The notes beneath the pieces are model-generated. The model saw only the letters and a program-made list of their open reading frames with translations, was not told where the DNA came from and did not search any database. Shown piece by piece: positions 44,592 through 54,272 of a DNA stretch of 64,000 nt; within the stretch, counting starts at the first letter, position 1, and each line of letters starts with the position of its first letter. Both the position numbers and the translations under genes were made by a program. This DNA comes from Prolixibacteraceae bacterium JC049. GTDB taxonomy: Bacteria; Bacteroidota; Bacteroidia; Bacteroidales; Prolixibacteraceae. The stretch spans positions 62,001-126,000 of the forward strand of contig SACZ01000005.1 of assembly GCA_023369685.1 (NCBI GenBank), in the 5' to 3' direction.

Positions 44592-45836
44592 ATGGTTATT
44601 GAAAGAGATCACATCGGATTTTTTGGAAAGATGAATTCAGGCAAAAGCAGCCTGATGAATTTATTAACCCAACAAACAACTTCAATTGTTGACTCCACTC
44701 CAGGTACAACTGCTGATACTAAAATTACACTTCAAGAGATTCACGGTATTGGTCCTGTAAAACTTTTCGATACAGCAGGTATTGATGAGCAAAATGAATT
44801 GGGAGCCAAAAAAAGAACCAAAGCTTTCTCTAACCTTAAAGAGTGTGATCTGGTTCTCCTAGTGATAAATCCACTCACCAACGATTTCGACACCGAGAAA
44901 GCGATAATTGAGCAAGCACGTGAACACGACAAGCAAATGTTAGTGCTTTTAAATCTTTTTACAGAAGAAGCACGCAATGAAATACCTAAAGTAGAAGAAC
45001 AATTGCCACTTCTTCAGTTTTATCCCAAACTAGCACTGAATGCGCAAAATGAAAAAGAGCGTTCTTCTCTGATCGATTTCATTATTCGCAATTTCGAATC
45101 GAAAAACATCACCCAACCACTTCTTCCATTTCTAGAACCAGATGAATTTTATATTCTGAATATTCCTATGGATGAAGAGACTCCCGGAGGCAGATACCTT
45201 AGACCTCAGGCTATGTGTGAAGAATATATCACACGTAACTGGGCTTACCCTGTATCTTACAGAATGAATTTAGGCAAAGCCCGAGCAAATGATATCGAGG
45301 AAAAAGAACGATTTGATCAATTCCTAAACTCTTTCAATAAGCGTCCGAAAATGATCATTACCGACTCGCAGGCAATGGACATTATGGACAAATGGACTCC
45401 TTCAGATATTCAGTTGACTACATTCTCTATAATGATGATCAACTATGTAAGTAAAGGTCGTTTAAATGAATTTGTAAATGGCATCCGAACGCTATCCTCG
45501 CTGCAGAAAGGAGATAAGATTCTAATTGTAGAAGCTTGCAATCATTCCCGCATTAAAGAAGATATTGGTACAGTTCAAATCCCCAATTACATTGCCAACA
45601 ACTTGGATGGAATAATCGTTGAACACAATTTTGGAAGAGAATTCCAGGAAAATGAACAGCTTCAAGATTATAAGTTAGTGATCCATTGTGGTGGTTGCAT
45701 GATTAGTGCTCAAAAGTTAATGGCAAGACTTCGTGAATTACGATCACTACATATTCCATACACTAACTATGGAGTATTCTTATCATATGTTCAAGGGAAA
45801 AATTCATTGAAACGAGTAATTGCTCCTTGGGTATAA
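44592..45836 (+). CDS. hydF: [FeFe]-hydrogenase maturation GTPase HydF
   Basis: A 414-residue HydF. The GTPase domain has GKMNSGKSSLMN (P-loop), DSTPGTTAD and LFDTAGIDE. A dimerisation domain follows, then an Fe-S domain with the C-x-H ... H-C-x-x-C pattern: EACNHSR and VIHCGGCMIS. It acts as scaffold for H-cluster assembly with the radical-SAM enzymes HydE and HydG. Neither of these nor any hydrogenase is nearby; the neighbours are a thioredoxin-like gene and a signalling cluster. All recognisable HydF residues are present, so it is not a degenerate copy. Confidence 0.92.
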   Translation: MVIERDHIGFFGKMNSGKSSLMNLLTQQTTSIVDSTPGTTADTKITLQEIHGIGPVKLFDTAGIDEQNELGAKKRTKAFSNLKECDLVLLVINPLTNDFDTEKAIIEQAREHDKQMLVLLNLFTEEARNEIPKVEEQLPLLQFYPKLALNAQNEKERSSLIDFIIRNFESKNITQPLLPFLEPDEFYILNIPMDEETPGGRYLRPQAMCEEYITRNWAYPVSYRMNLGKARANDIEEKERFDQFLNSFNKRPKMIITDSQAMDIMDKWTPSDIQLTTFSIMMINYVSKGRLNEFVNGIRTLSSLQKGDKILIVEACNHSRIKEDIGTVQIPNYIANNLDGIIVEHNFGREFQENEQLQDYKLVIHCGGCMISAQKLMARLRELRSLHIPYTNYGVFLSYVQGKNSLKRVIAPWV

Positions 45837-45858
45837 ATCTCAGCATATTCTATAACTA

Positions 45859-45911
45859 ACAGACATTTCTCTATGAAAGTATCAATTATCATGTAGGGAT
45901 GTCTGTTTTTC
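45859..45911 (+). terminator. terminator-like hairpin after hydF
   Basis: AACAGACAT / ATGTCTGTT, 9 perfect pairs with a 31-base loop, followed by a T-run. The long loop makes it weaker than others here. Confidence 0.6.
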
Positions 45912-45944
45912 TGCATAAATAGTAACCTTTTCCTTAAAATAAAG

Positions 45945-45952
45945 TATCTTTC
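45945..45952 (+). promoter_or_regulatory. -7 promoter element for the signalling cluster
   Basis: TATCTTTC, one base off TAnnTTTG, 32 bases before the start codon of the hybrid kinase gene. Confidence 0.35.
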
Positions 45953-45984
45953 ATAAGTAACCTAACTACTTAACCTATTGTCCT

Positions 45985-48900
45985 ATGTTCAGAATATCTA
46001 ATTTAAAAATTGGTTTGCGACTTACTGCAGGCTATTCTTTAATTTCTATTCTTATCCTGTTAATGGGAGCCATTGCTCTTTTCTCCACACAAAATCTAGT
46101 AAAAGATGTAAAGGATATATACACTCACCCGTTACAAGTTGCCAAAGCGGTTAGAGACCTGGATATCAATGTTGGAAACATCCATCTCTCATTAAAAGAG
46201 ATTGCTTTATCTCAAGAACAAGCAGAAATTGACATTGCTCTTATAAAAATTGCACAATACGAGGTTATTGTCGATGAAAACTTCGACATTATATCTACTT
46301 ATTTCCTGGGAGATAAAAGGTTAATCACTGAGGCAAAATTTCTTTACAACGCATGGACAATGCGTTACCGAGAGATCATTCAGAAAAAGAAAGACAATTT
46401 TGATTACTCTCTTCAAAAATGGTCAAAAACAGAAGGGAACAAACTTATCTCTGAATTAGAACTAAAACTTTCTGAAGTCAAAGATTTTGCCAATGGCAAA
46501 GCTGACTCTTTCTATAACAGCGCGATAAAACAAAACAATACCGCACGAAGAATAATATTAATTGTTTTAATAGCCATCTTAGCATTATCAGTAATCAGTG
46601 CAACTATTATTACTCGAAGCATTACAATTCCTTTAAGCAATATCCTCAACAGCTTACGCAACATTGCCAAAGGCGAACTTGGTGAAGCTCTACATTCTGA
46701 GACAAAAGACGAGATTGGACAATTAGCTAACTCCGTGAATAAATTACAACAAAATTTACTTGAAATAGCAGAACAGAGTAATACCATCGCTAGTGGTAAT
46801 TTCGATGTTTTTATCCAACCCAGGAGTAAGCAAGATGTTTTGGGTATGGCTATTCAGAATATGAATACCCAATTAAAACAAAATAAATATCAAACGGAAC
46901 GCAGAGATTGGTTAAAAGATGGGATAAGTGGTTTTAGTCAGGAACTAACAGGTAACCATACCGTAAAAGACGTTTGTAATAAATCACTTAACTATTTAAG
47001 CAAGTATGTTAAAGCAGGTTCTTCTGCCTTTTTCACTTTTGATGAAGGTGAAAAACTATTAACATTGATGTCTTCATATGCATTTTCAGAGCGAGATGAT
47101 TTATTAGAGCGATTTGAGTTAGGTCAAGGAGTAGTTGGACAAGTTGCATTAGAGAACTCTCCTATTTTACTTCAAAACATAAGAAGGGAAGATAAGGTTA
47201 TAAAAACAGGAACTACCAGTCGTCCTCCACTTAATACATATACATTTCCTATTTCATTTGAAGGCAATCTACTGGGAGTAATTGAATTATCATCTCACAC
47301 CCAATTTACCAATAGGATTTTCGATCTAATTACTGAAATTACACCTCAAATTGCCATTGCATTAATGACAGCATCTCAGAATGAAAGAATACGTTCTTTA
47401 TTGCAGGATACAGAACTTTCGAATGAAAAACTTCAACTTCAGAGTGAAGAGATGCAAACTCAGAGCGAAGAACTTCAGCAAAAAAATGCAGAATTAGAAG
47501 AACAACAACAGCAACTGGAGGAAGCCAATACTCAACTGGAAGAACAACAAGATTTGTTACGAAAAAGAACTGTACAGTTAGATGCCCAAAACCAATCTCT
47601 GGAAAATTCACGCTTAGAATTAGATCGAAAAGCATCAGAGCTTGAAGTTACCAATAAATACAAATCGGAATTCTTAGCCAATATGTCGCACGAGTTAAGA
47701 ACTCCTTTGAATTCAGTAATTCTTTTATCGAAATTATTGGCTAAAAACAACGATGAGAATCTAACCATTGAAGATATTAAAAAGCTAAATATTATCAATC
47801 AGTCGGGTAACGAGTTGTTGACATTAATCAACGATATTCTGGACTTATCGAAAGTTGAAGCAGGAAAGATGACCGTATCTCCAGAAGCAATTGATCCTGA
47901 AGTGTTGTCTCAACAGCTTTATGAGAAATTCAAATATTCAACAACGGAGAAAGGAATAGAATTCATTGTAAATAACAATTACAAGAAAAAATTCACAAGC
48001 GATATTGATAAACTAACTCAGATTACCAACAACCTTCTTTCTAACGCTATTAAGTTTACAGAGGAAGGATCAATTACGGTAAACATATTTGAATCGGATA
48101 ACAACGATTTGCCTTTCGCCATTCAAGTAAAAGATACCGGAATCGGTATTCCTGAAGAGAAACAAAAAATTGTTTTTGAAGCATTCGCACAGGTCGATGG
48201 CTCTGTTTCCAGACAGTTTGGAGGTACAGGTTTGGGCTTATCAATCACAAGAGAGTTGACAAAATTACTAGGTGGTAAAATCTCATTAGAGAGCAAAGCA
48301 GGAGAAGGTAGTTGCTTTACTATTTTATTACCATCCATATCAACTCCAACACAAGCTCCAAAGACTGTAAAAGCTCCAAAAACAGTTAAAGCGAATAAAA
48401 AGATAGATATTACTGCTCCAACAGATGATAGAGAGAATATATTACCCAGCGATAAGGTTATTTTAATTATTGATGATGATCTTGTTTTCTGCGAGATATT
48501 GAAAGAACAAATTAACTCGATTGATTTAAAAGTACTTCTGGCATTCGATGGTAAATCGGGAGCGCAAATGGCAGAGCAATATAAACCACAAGGTATTTTG
48601 CTTGATCTGGGTCTTCCCGATATTAATGGTATTGATCTACTTCGTCAGTTAAAAGCCAATAAGATTACAAAAGATATACCTATTCACATTGTCTCGGCTG
48701 CCGATAAGGATATACGCCTGCAAAAGCTTGGGGCAATTGGTTTCCTACAAAAACCCGTTGAAAAAGATGCTTTGAACAATGTTGTCGAAAAACTAATGAA
48801 GTATTCTTCCAACAAGAAACGCCAGATTCTTTTAGTAGAAGATAACATTAACGAACAGACAGCTATTACTTCCTTGCTTAACGACAAAGTAGATGAAGTA

Positions 48901-49608
48901 ACAACTGCAGTATCAGCCAAAGAAGCCATTAAGCAACTTAAACAAAATCAATTCGATTCGGTAATTGTCGATCTGGGACTATCCAGTGGAAGTGGATACG
49001 ATGTTTGTAATTTTATCAAATCGGAAAAGCTCGAAACTCCGATTATTATTTATACAGGTAAAGATCTCTCAGAAGAAGAAGTGGATCAACTAAAGCAATA
49101 CACCGATAGTATCGTTATTAAAACAGCCAATTCGGACGAACGTTTATTGGAGGAAATTGACTTGTTTCTACATGGAATTCTTTCCGCGTCAACAACGACA
49201 TCTATTCCTGAGCCATTAAATGACAATATTGATATTAAAGGTTTGAACATATTAGTTGTAGACGATGATTCGAAAAACATTTTTGTAATTTCTTCGGCCT
49301 TGGAAGCCAACGGAGCTAATACAATCACAGCCAGAAATGGGAAACAAGCTCTGGATAAGTTAGCCTCCGATTCATCAATCGATTTGGTTTTAATGGATAT
49401 AATGATGCCAGTTATGGATGGTTATGAAACCATAACTAAAATCCGGGCTCAAAAACAATGGAGTAAGCTGCCAATTATTGCAGTTACGGCCAAAGCGATG
49501 AAAGACGATAGAGAGAAATGCATTAAAGTTGGAGCAAACGATTATATCTCTAAGCCTATCGATCTCGATCTGTTAATCAATTCCATTAAAGCCTGGAGTC
49601 GAAAATAA
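45985..49608 (+). CDS. membrane hybrid histidine kinase with three receiver domains
   Basis: A 1207-residue sensor. TM1 (about 11-33), a helical periplasmic domain like chemoreceptor four-helix bundles (about 34-188), TM2 (about 189-211), HAMP (about 212-264) and a second HAMP-like unit come first. A GAF domain (about 318-465) and a Gln/Glu-rich coiled coil (about 470-560) follow. The kinase core has FLANMSHELRTPLNSVILLS and GGTGLGLSITRELTKLLGGKI. Three receivers close it: LIIDDDLVF..LLDLGLPD, LLVEDNINE..IVDLGLS, and VVDDDSKN..LMDIMMPVMDGYE, each with the phosphoacceptor Asp. It is an intricate phosphorelay, first of three linked genes. Confidence 0.92.
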   Translation: MFRISNLKIGLRLTAGYSLISILILLMGAIALFSTQNLVKDVKDIYTHPLQVAKAVRDLDINVGNIHLSLKEIALSQEQAEIDIALIKIAQYEVIVDENFDIISTYFLGDKRLITEAKFLYNAWTMRYREIIQKKKDNFDYSLQKWSKTEGNKLISELELKLSEVKDFANGKADSFYNSAIKQNNTARRIILIVLIAILALSVISATIITRSITIPLSNILNSLRNIAKGELGEALHSETKDEIGQLANSVNKLQQNLLEIAEQSNTIASGNFDVFIQPRSKQDVLGMAIQNMNTQLKQNKYQTERRDWLKDGISGFSQELTGNHTVKDVCNKSLNYLSKYVKAGSSAFFTFDEGEKLLTLMSSYAFSERDDLLERFELGQGVVGQVALENSPILLQNIRREDKVIKTGTTSRPPLNTYTFPISFEGNLLGVIELSSHTQFTNRIFDLITEITPQIAIALMTASQNERIRSLLQDTELSNEKLQLQSEEMQTQSEELQQKNAELEEQQQQLEEANTQLEEQQDLLRKRTVQLDAQNQSLENSRLELDRKASELEVTNKYKSEFLANMSHELRTPLNSVILLSKLLAKNNDENLTIEDIKKLNIINQSGNELLTLINDILDLSKVEAGKMTVSPEAIDPEVLSQQLYEKFKYSTTEKGIEFIVNNNYKKKFTSDIDKLTQITNNLLSNAIKFTEEGSITVNIFESDNNDLPFAIQVKDTGIGIPEEKQKIVFEAFAQVDGSVSRQFGGTGLGLSITRELTKLLGGKISLESKAGEGSCFTILLPSISTPTQAPKTVKAPKTVKANKKIDITAPTDDRENILPSDKVILIIDDDLVFCEILKEQINSIDLKVLLAFDGKSGAQMAEQYKPQGILLDLGLPDINGIDLLRQLKANKITKDIPIHIVSAADKDIRLQKLGAIGFLQKPVEKDALNNVVEKLMKYSSNKKRQILLVEDNINEQTAITSLLNDKVDEVTTAVSAKEAIKQLKQNQFDSVIVDLGLSSGSGYDVCNFIKSEKLETPIIIYTGKDLSEEEVDQLKQYTDSIVIKTANSDERLLEEIDLFLHGILSASTTTSIPEPLNDNIDIKGLNILVVDDDSKNIFVISSALEANGANTITARNGKQALDKLASDSSIDLVLMDIMMPVMDGYETITKIRAQKQWSKLPIIAVTAKAMKDDREKCIKVGANDYISKPIDLDLLINSIKAWSRK

Positions 49609-49637
49609 AGTCATTTAAAAGCAACGAATAAGTTACT

Positions 49638-51317
49638 ATGAAGATAGCTGTTCATACAGAAGATAACATTACAAAATTACTGGTTCCATTTACTAAAATC
49701 GGACCAGTTGAGTATTCTTTGTTGCACAAACAGCTTAATAACTTATTGAAGCATAAAATAGAAATTACCTTCACCGAAGCACAGCATCTTTCTCAGGAGG
49801 TTATACTTCTACTTAGTGATATTCACGAAAAGAATGATCTTCGAATCTATGTTTTTAAGAAAAAGCTAGCTCATTATCTGGCACGATTATATTTCAACTA
49901 TCAGCTAGTAGCTACCTCCAGTAATAAACAACATGGCAATGTCAGAGCAATTGCGCTTTGTGGCTCTGCAGGAAGTTTATCTCCAATTATTGAGATTGTT
50001 AAGAATTTACCTGTTACCAACACATCGGTATTTATAATTCAACACATACTTGAAAACGAAGAAAGTCAACTCACAGATATACTTAGCAGGCACACTAATT
50101 ATCGAGTAGTTGAAGCAAGATCGAATACAATTATCGAACCACAAACAATTTATTGTGCTCGTCCGGGACATCATATGATTGTTGCTGAAGGATATATTTT
50201 CCTGACCAAAGAACCCAAACAAAATTATGCCCGACCATCGATTGAGAAATTTATCCATTCGGCCGCATATGAATACCAGGAAGAACTTATAGCCGTAATA
50301 TTATCGGGCTACGGAACCGATGGTTCGGAAGCAATAAAAGTTTTAAAAAATAATCGATGCGAAATAATTGCACAAGATCCCAATGATGCTGAGATAAAAC
50401 ATCTACCTCTTAGTGCAATAAAAACCGGAGAAGTAACTCACAATTTCACTGTCGACCAAATTATCAATCATATCTCCAATAGAATCAGTGATAAAAATGA
50501 AGCTCCAAAGTCATCCAGGGTAAAACAGTTTCTTGAAGACATTTACCAAAAATGGGGATACGACTATCGCAATTATTCTCAAGAAAGCATTACTCGCCGT
50601 ATTCAGTTGGCCATGTCCAGAATGAATAGCTCTTCATTTGAGCAATTTCAATCTGAAATTCTAAGTTGTCCCAATTCATTTGAAGATCTTTTTTACGATT
50701 TCTCTATAAATGTTACGTCATTCTTTCGTGAACCCAAAACATTAAGTTTTATCAAAGAAGAAGTCTTTGATTATTTATCGTCATTCCCCCACATCAAAAT
50801 ATGGTGTGCCGGATGCTCTACAGGGGAAGAAGCATATTCTCTGGCTATTATGCTTGAAGAGCATGGACTGTTAGCAAAATCACAGATCTATGCTACCGAT
50901 ATTAATCCTGTAGTTCTACAAGAAGCTGAAAATGGTATTTATTCGAACAAACAGCTTTCTCAAGCTCGAAAAAACTACTATCTGTCTAACAGTTCCGGCA
51001 ATTTCGATGATTATTTTCATTTTTACGACAATTTTTTCGTAGTCAATAAGTTTATTCGAAATAAAGTCCTATTCTTCAGACATAATTTAGTTACAGATTC
51101 TTCAATTAATGAATTTCAACTAATTTTATTACGAAATGTATTAATCTATTTCAACCCTGAATTAAAAACACATACATTTCAGCTTCTCCATAAATCGATT
51201 CATCGCAATGGATTTTTGGTTATTGGAGAAAACGAAAATATAGCAGCAGGAAAAGATTTTTTTCGCACATTAAGTAAAAATCAAAAAGTTTTTAAGCCAA
51301 TAGTTAATCGCAGATAG
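49638..51317 (+). CDS. fusion of STAS-like, CheB methylesterase and CheR methyltransferase domains
   Basis: A 559-residue protein. Residues 1-95 resemble a STAS domain (strand-helix pattern around LTEAQHLSQEVILLLSDIHEK-like sequence here read as FTEAQHLSQEVILLL). CheB (about 100-280) retains its catalytic triad: CGSAGSLSP (S110), IIQHILEN (H136) and SGYGTDGSEA (D228), but has no receiver domain. CheR (about 285-555) has RRIQLAMSRM, NVTSFFREP and the SAM site WCAGCSTGEEAYSLA. CheB/CheR pairs normally remove and add methyl groups on chemoreceptors. No receptor or CheA lies nearby; flanking hybrid kinases with helical sensor regions may be the targets. Confidence 0.88.
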   Translation: MKIAVHTEDNITKLLVPFTKIGPVEYSLLHKQLNNLLKHKIEITFTEAQHLSQEVILLLSDIHEKNDLRIYVFKKKLAHYLARLYFNYQLVATSSNKQHGNVRAIALCGSAGSLSPIIEIVKNLPVTNTSVFIIQHILENEESQLTDILSRHTNYRVVEARSNTIIEPQTIYCARPGHHMIVAEGYIFLTKEPKQNYARPSIEKFIHSAAYEYQEELIAVILSGYGTDGSEAIKVLKNNRCEIIAQDPNDAEIKHLPLSAIKTGEVTHNFTVDQIINHISNRISDKNEAPKSSRVKQFLEDIYQKWGYDYRNYSQESITRRIQLAMSRMNSSSFEQFQSEILSCPNSFEDLFYDFSINVTSFFREPKTLSFIKEEVFDYLSSFPHIKIWCAGCSTGEEAYSLAIMLEEHGLLAKSQIYATDINPVVLQEAENGIYSNKQLSQARKNYYLSNSSGNFDDYFHFYDNFFVVNKFIRNKVLFFRHNLVTDSSINEFQLILLRNVLIYFNPELKTHTFQLLHKSIHRNGFLVIGENENIAAGKDFFRTLSKNQKVFKPIVNRR

Positions 51318-51326
51318 CAGAGTTTT

Positions 51327-53048
51327 ATGAGCAAAGAATATCAAATACTAGTTGTTGATGACAAGCCTGAAAACAGACTTGTGGCTATTGAACTACTAAA
51401 AAGTAAATTTGATAATATAACTTTTATTGAATCAGCTTCTGGAGGAGAGACACTAGATAAAGTTATCGACTACTCTATTGATTTAATTCTACTTGATGTA
51501 AAACTGCCTGACTTTAGTGGATTTGAGGTTGCCAAGTTATTGAAATCAAGAAAGGCAACTCACTCTATTCCTATTATTTTCTTAACTGCAGAATATACTA
51601 CTGATCTTTTCAAGCAAGTTGGTTTTAAATCAGGTGCAATCGACTATTTAACGAAACCAATTGATGAAGAAAAACTATATCAGGCAGTAGGGCAATTCAT
51701 AAAACAGAAAAACAGCGTTTCGGAAAAAAGCAATAATAAGTCAATTCCGACAACTAGTCAGCCTACCATTCTTGCTGTCGACGATAGAGAGGAAAACTTA
51801 CTCGTTTTACGAACACTTATCAATGCCGAACTACCAAAAGTAAAACTGCTTGAATCAACATCGGGAAGAGAAGCATTGGAGATTGTAACCCAAACACCAG
51901 TAAACCTCATTATTCTGGATATTCATATGCCAGATATGGATGGTTACGAAGTTGCCCGAGAATTGAAATCACACAAGTTAACTCGAAATATTCCTATCGT
52001 TTTTCTTACTGCTGTTTATAAAGGTGAAGAATTTAAAAATAAAGGATTACAATTGGAAGCTGTCGATTACTTAACCAAGCCAATTAACGACTTCCAACTA
52101 TTAAACAAAATAAAGCTTTACCTTAAACTATTTCACAGGCAACAACATCTCGGTAAAATCAATCAACTTCTGGAACAACGAGTAAAAGAAGAGGTAGAAA
52201 AAGCACAACAGCTCGAAAAAATAAAAACCGAAGAACTAAAAAAAGCCAACTCAAAACTAGAAGAAGAAATAAAAGAGCGCAAAAAGATTGAAACTCTCCT
52301 CCGAAAACGAAATAGAGAGTTAGCCAGAGCCATAAAAAAAGCAGAAGAAGCAGATCAGTTAAAATCTTCTTTTCTGGCCAATATGAGCCATGAAATAAGA
52401 ACTCCCATGAACAGCATTCTTGGTTTTACTGATCTCATTAGTGACTCCACTATTCAAGCAAAAGAAAAAGAAGTATACGTTCAACTTATCAACAAAGCAG
52501 GTAACCAGCTACTCAACCTCATAAACGACATTGTTGATTTATCTAAAATTGAAGCCAACCAGATTGTTATAAAAGAACATTCTTTTAACTTGAACGAACT
52601 ACTAAATGAAACGGTTGCTTTACTTCAAATACAACAAAAAGAGCTAGCTCCTAATGTTGAGTTAAAAGTGGCTTACGGCTTTCCAAACAATAAATCTGAC
52701 CTTCTGGGAGATGCTGATAGAGTAAAGCAAATCATTACCAACCTTGTTTCCAACAGCATAAAATTCACTAGTGAAGGAGTAATTAGCATCACCTATACCG
52801 TCATTGACAACTACGTTCAATTCAAAATAAGCGATACAGGTATTGGAATCTCTCCTGAAAATCAGAAGAAGATATTCGATCGCTTTATTAGAGATGAAAA
52901 AGGCTTCAAGCAAAAAAAATACGGAGGCACTGGTTTAGGCTTAGCTATTTGTAAAAACTTAGTGGAATTAATGGGAGGAAGCATTAATGTTACTTCTGAA
53001 TTGGAAAAAGGTTCTACATTCTATTTCTCATTTCCGTATAGAACATAG
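51327..53048 (+). CDS. REC-REC-histidine kinase hybrid
   Basis: A 573-residue cytoplasmic protein. Two receivers come first: LVVDDKPENR..LLDVKLPDFSG (about 5-125) and LAVDDREENL..ILDIHMPDMDGYE (about 148-265). Then a charged coiled coil (about 270-340), HisKA (FLANMSHEIRTPMNSILGF, about 348-366) and HATPase (NLVSNSIKFTSEG; ISDTGIGIS; GGTGLGLAICKNLVELMGGSI). No membrane helix. It starts 9 bases after the CheB/CheR fusion, so the three genes form one unit. It likely receives phosphate from the upstream membrane kinase and relays it; no DNA-binding output is encoded nearby. Confidence 0.92.
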   Translation: MSKEYQILVVDDKPENRLVAIELLKSKFDNITFIESASGGETLDKVIDYSIDLILLDVKLPDFSGFEVAKLLKSRKATHSIPIIFLTAEYTTDLFKQVGFKSGAIDYLTKPIDEEKLYQAVGQFIKQKNSVSEKSNNKSIPTTSQPTILAVDDREENLLVLRTLINAELPKVKLLESTSGREALEIVTQTPVNLIILDIHMPDMDGYEVARELKSHKLTRNIPIVFLTAVYKGEEFKNKGLQLEAVDYLTKPINDFQLLNKIKLYLKLFHRQQHLGKINQLLEQRVKEEVEKAQQLEKIKTEELKKANSKLEEEIKERKKIETLLRKRNRELARAIKKAEEADQLKSSFLANMSHEIRTPMNSILGFTDLISDSTIQAKEKEVYVQLINKAGNQLLNLINDIVDLSKIEANQIVIKEHSFNLNELLNETVALLQIQQKELAPNVELKVAYGFPNNKSDLLGDADRVKQIITNLVSNSIKFTSEGVISITYTVIDNYVQFKISDTGIGISPENQKKIFDRFIRDEKGFKQKKYGGTGLGLAICKNLVELMGGSINVTSELEKGSTFYFSFPYRT

Positions 53049-53374
53049 GTAAACTAAGAGTTAAAGTCCGACTACAAACAAAACAGAATAAAGTTCATTC
53101 AATCAATCTATTACTACTAAGATCAAATCTAAATATAAATTACCCGAATTTCGGATATTAAGGTGTTTATATTTCCTTTCACCCTTTTAAATTCACTATT
53201 TTTAATGCAACCACCTATACCATAACTAGATAAATATACCAATACGTTCTTTCCAGATCTTACTGTTCAATTGTGTAAAATAAACCAGGCTTGCAATGAG
53301 AAGCCTATTACAATATATCCCCATTGAATACCCCATTTATTTTGGCGAAATAACAAAACCAAAAATAAATTCAC
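53049..53374. other. 326-base gap upstream of the nap operon
   Basis: AT-rich and non-coding. It holds a 6-bp hairpin AGGCTT/AAGCCT (about 53288-53307). I see no clear FNR-type palindrome (TTGAT-N4-ATCAA) and no exact TAnnTTTG box, so the nap promoter could not be located. Confidence 0.6.
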
Positions 53375-54262
53375 ATGGCAAAAAGTAAGAACAAACTACA
53401 AGATGCTACCCGCCGGAAGTTCCTTCAGAAGGTTGGAGTAGCAGGTGTTGCTGCAATTGGAAGCCCAACCATTGCTTTTAGTCAGGAAAAATCAAAGCGC
53501 ATAAAGGTGCTTAACCAAAACAACGAGTTGGTTGAAGTAGATGTCAGTAGTGTGTATCCTATCAAAGGAACCAAACAGGAACAGACATCGTATCTTCAAA
53601 AAAGAGGCCGAAAAGGTTTGCCCAACCGTAAATTTGTAATGGTTGTCGATTTGGCTAAATGTAAAAATGCTCGTAAGTGTATGACTTCCTGTCAAAGTGC
53701 TCATCAGCTACGTCCGGAACAACATCACATAAATGTGTTGGAAATGAAAGACGACACCAATGGGCAAACTTACTATATGCCTAAACCTTGTCAACATTGC
53801 GACAACCCTCCTTGTGTTACTGTTTGCCCTGTAGATGCCACATTTAAACGATCAGACGGTCTTGTTCTTATCGACAACGAACGTTGTATTGGCTGTCGTT
53901 TCTGTATTGCTGCTTGTCCTTATTCTGCCAGAAGCTTTAACTGGTTAGAACCAAAAGATGCCGACAAGTACAAAGATCAGCCATACGACATAGAAAAGAA
54001 TGTTCCTCAGAAGAAGGGAACAGTTACCAAATGTGTATTTAGTGCCGATCAGCTTCGCGAGAATGAACTTCCTTATTGTGTTTCGGCTTGCCCTAATGGT
54101 GTTTACTATTTTGGAGATGCCAACGAAGACTTGGTAACCAACGGTACTACCCGCCAAACGGTTCGCTTAAGTAAGCTGCTAAAAGAAAATGCAGCCTATA
54201 CGCTAATGAAAGAACTTGGAACAAAACCAAGTGTGTATTACCTACCACCTAGAAATAGCTAA
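53375..54262 (+). CDS. NrfC/PsrB-type four-cluster ferredoxin subunit, exported
   Basis: A 295-residue Fe-S protein with a twin-arginine-like leader (ATRRKFLQKVGVAGVAAIGSPTIAFS). Cysteine groups in order: CKNARKCMTSC, CQHCDNPPCVTVCPVDATF, CIGCRFCIAACPYSARSF and C(12-14)..YCVSACPNGVYYF. In the first group the second cysteine of the usual CxxCxxCxxxC is an Ala, so cluster 1 may be 3Fe-4S or have another ligand. It pairs with the NrfD-like gene 10 bases downstream to move electrons from or to the quinone pool. It is the first gene of the nap operon. Confidence 0.92.
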   Translation: MAKSKNKLQDATRRKFLQKVGVAGVAAIGSPTIAFSQEKSKRIKVLNQNNELVEVDVSSVYPIKGTKQEQTSYLQKRGRKGLPNRKFVMVVDLAKCKNARKCMTSCQSAHQLRPEQHHINVLEMKDDTNGQTYYMPKPCQHCDNPPCVTVCPVDATFKRSDGLVLIDNERCIGCRFCIAACPYSARSFNWLEPKDADKYKDQPYDIEKNVPQKKGTVTKCVFSADQLRENELPYCVSACPNGVYYFGDANEDLVTNGTTRQTVRLSKLLKENAAYTLMKELGTKPSVYYLPPRNS

Positions 54263-54272
54263 TCCGAAAATT

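Noticed and set aside
53049-53374. FNR-type site before the nap operon
   Set aside because: I looked for a TTGAT-N4-ATCAA palindrome on both strands and found no good match.
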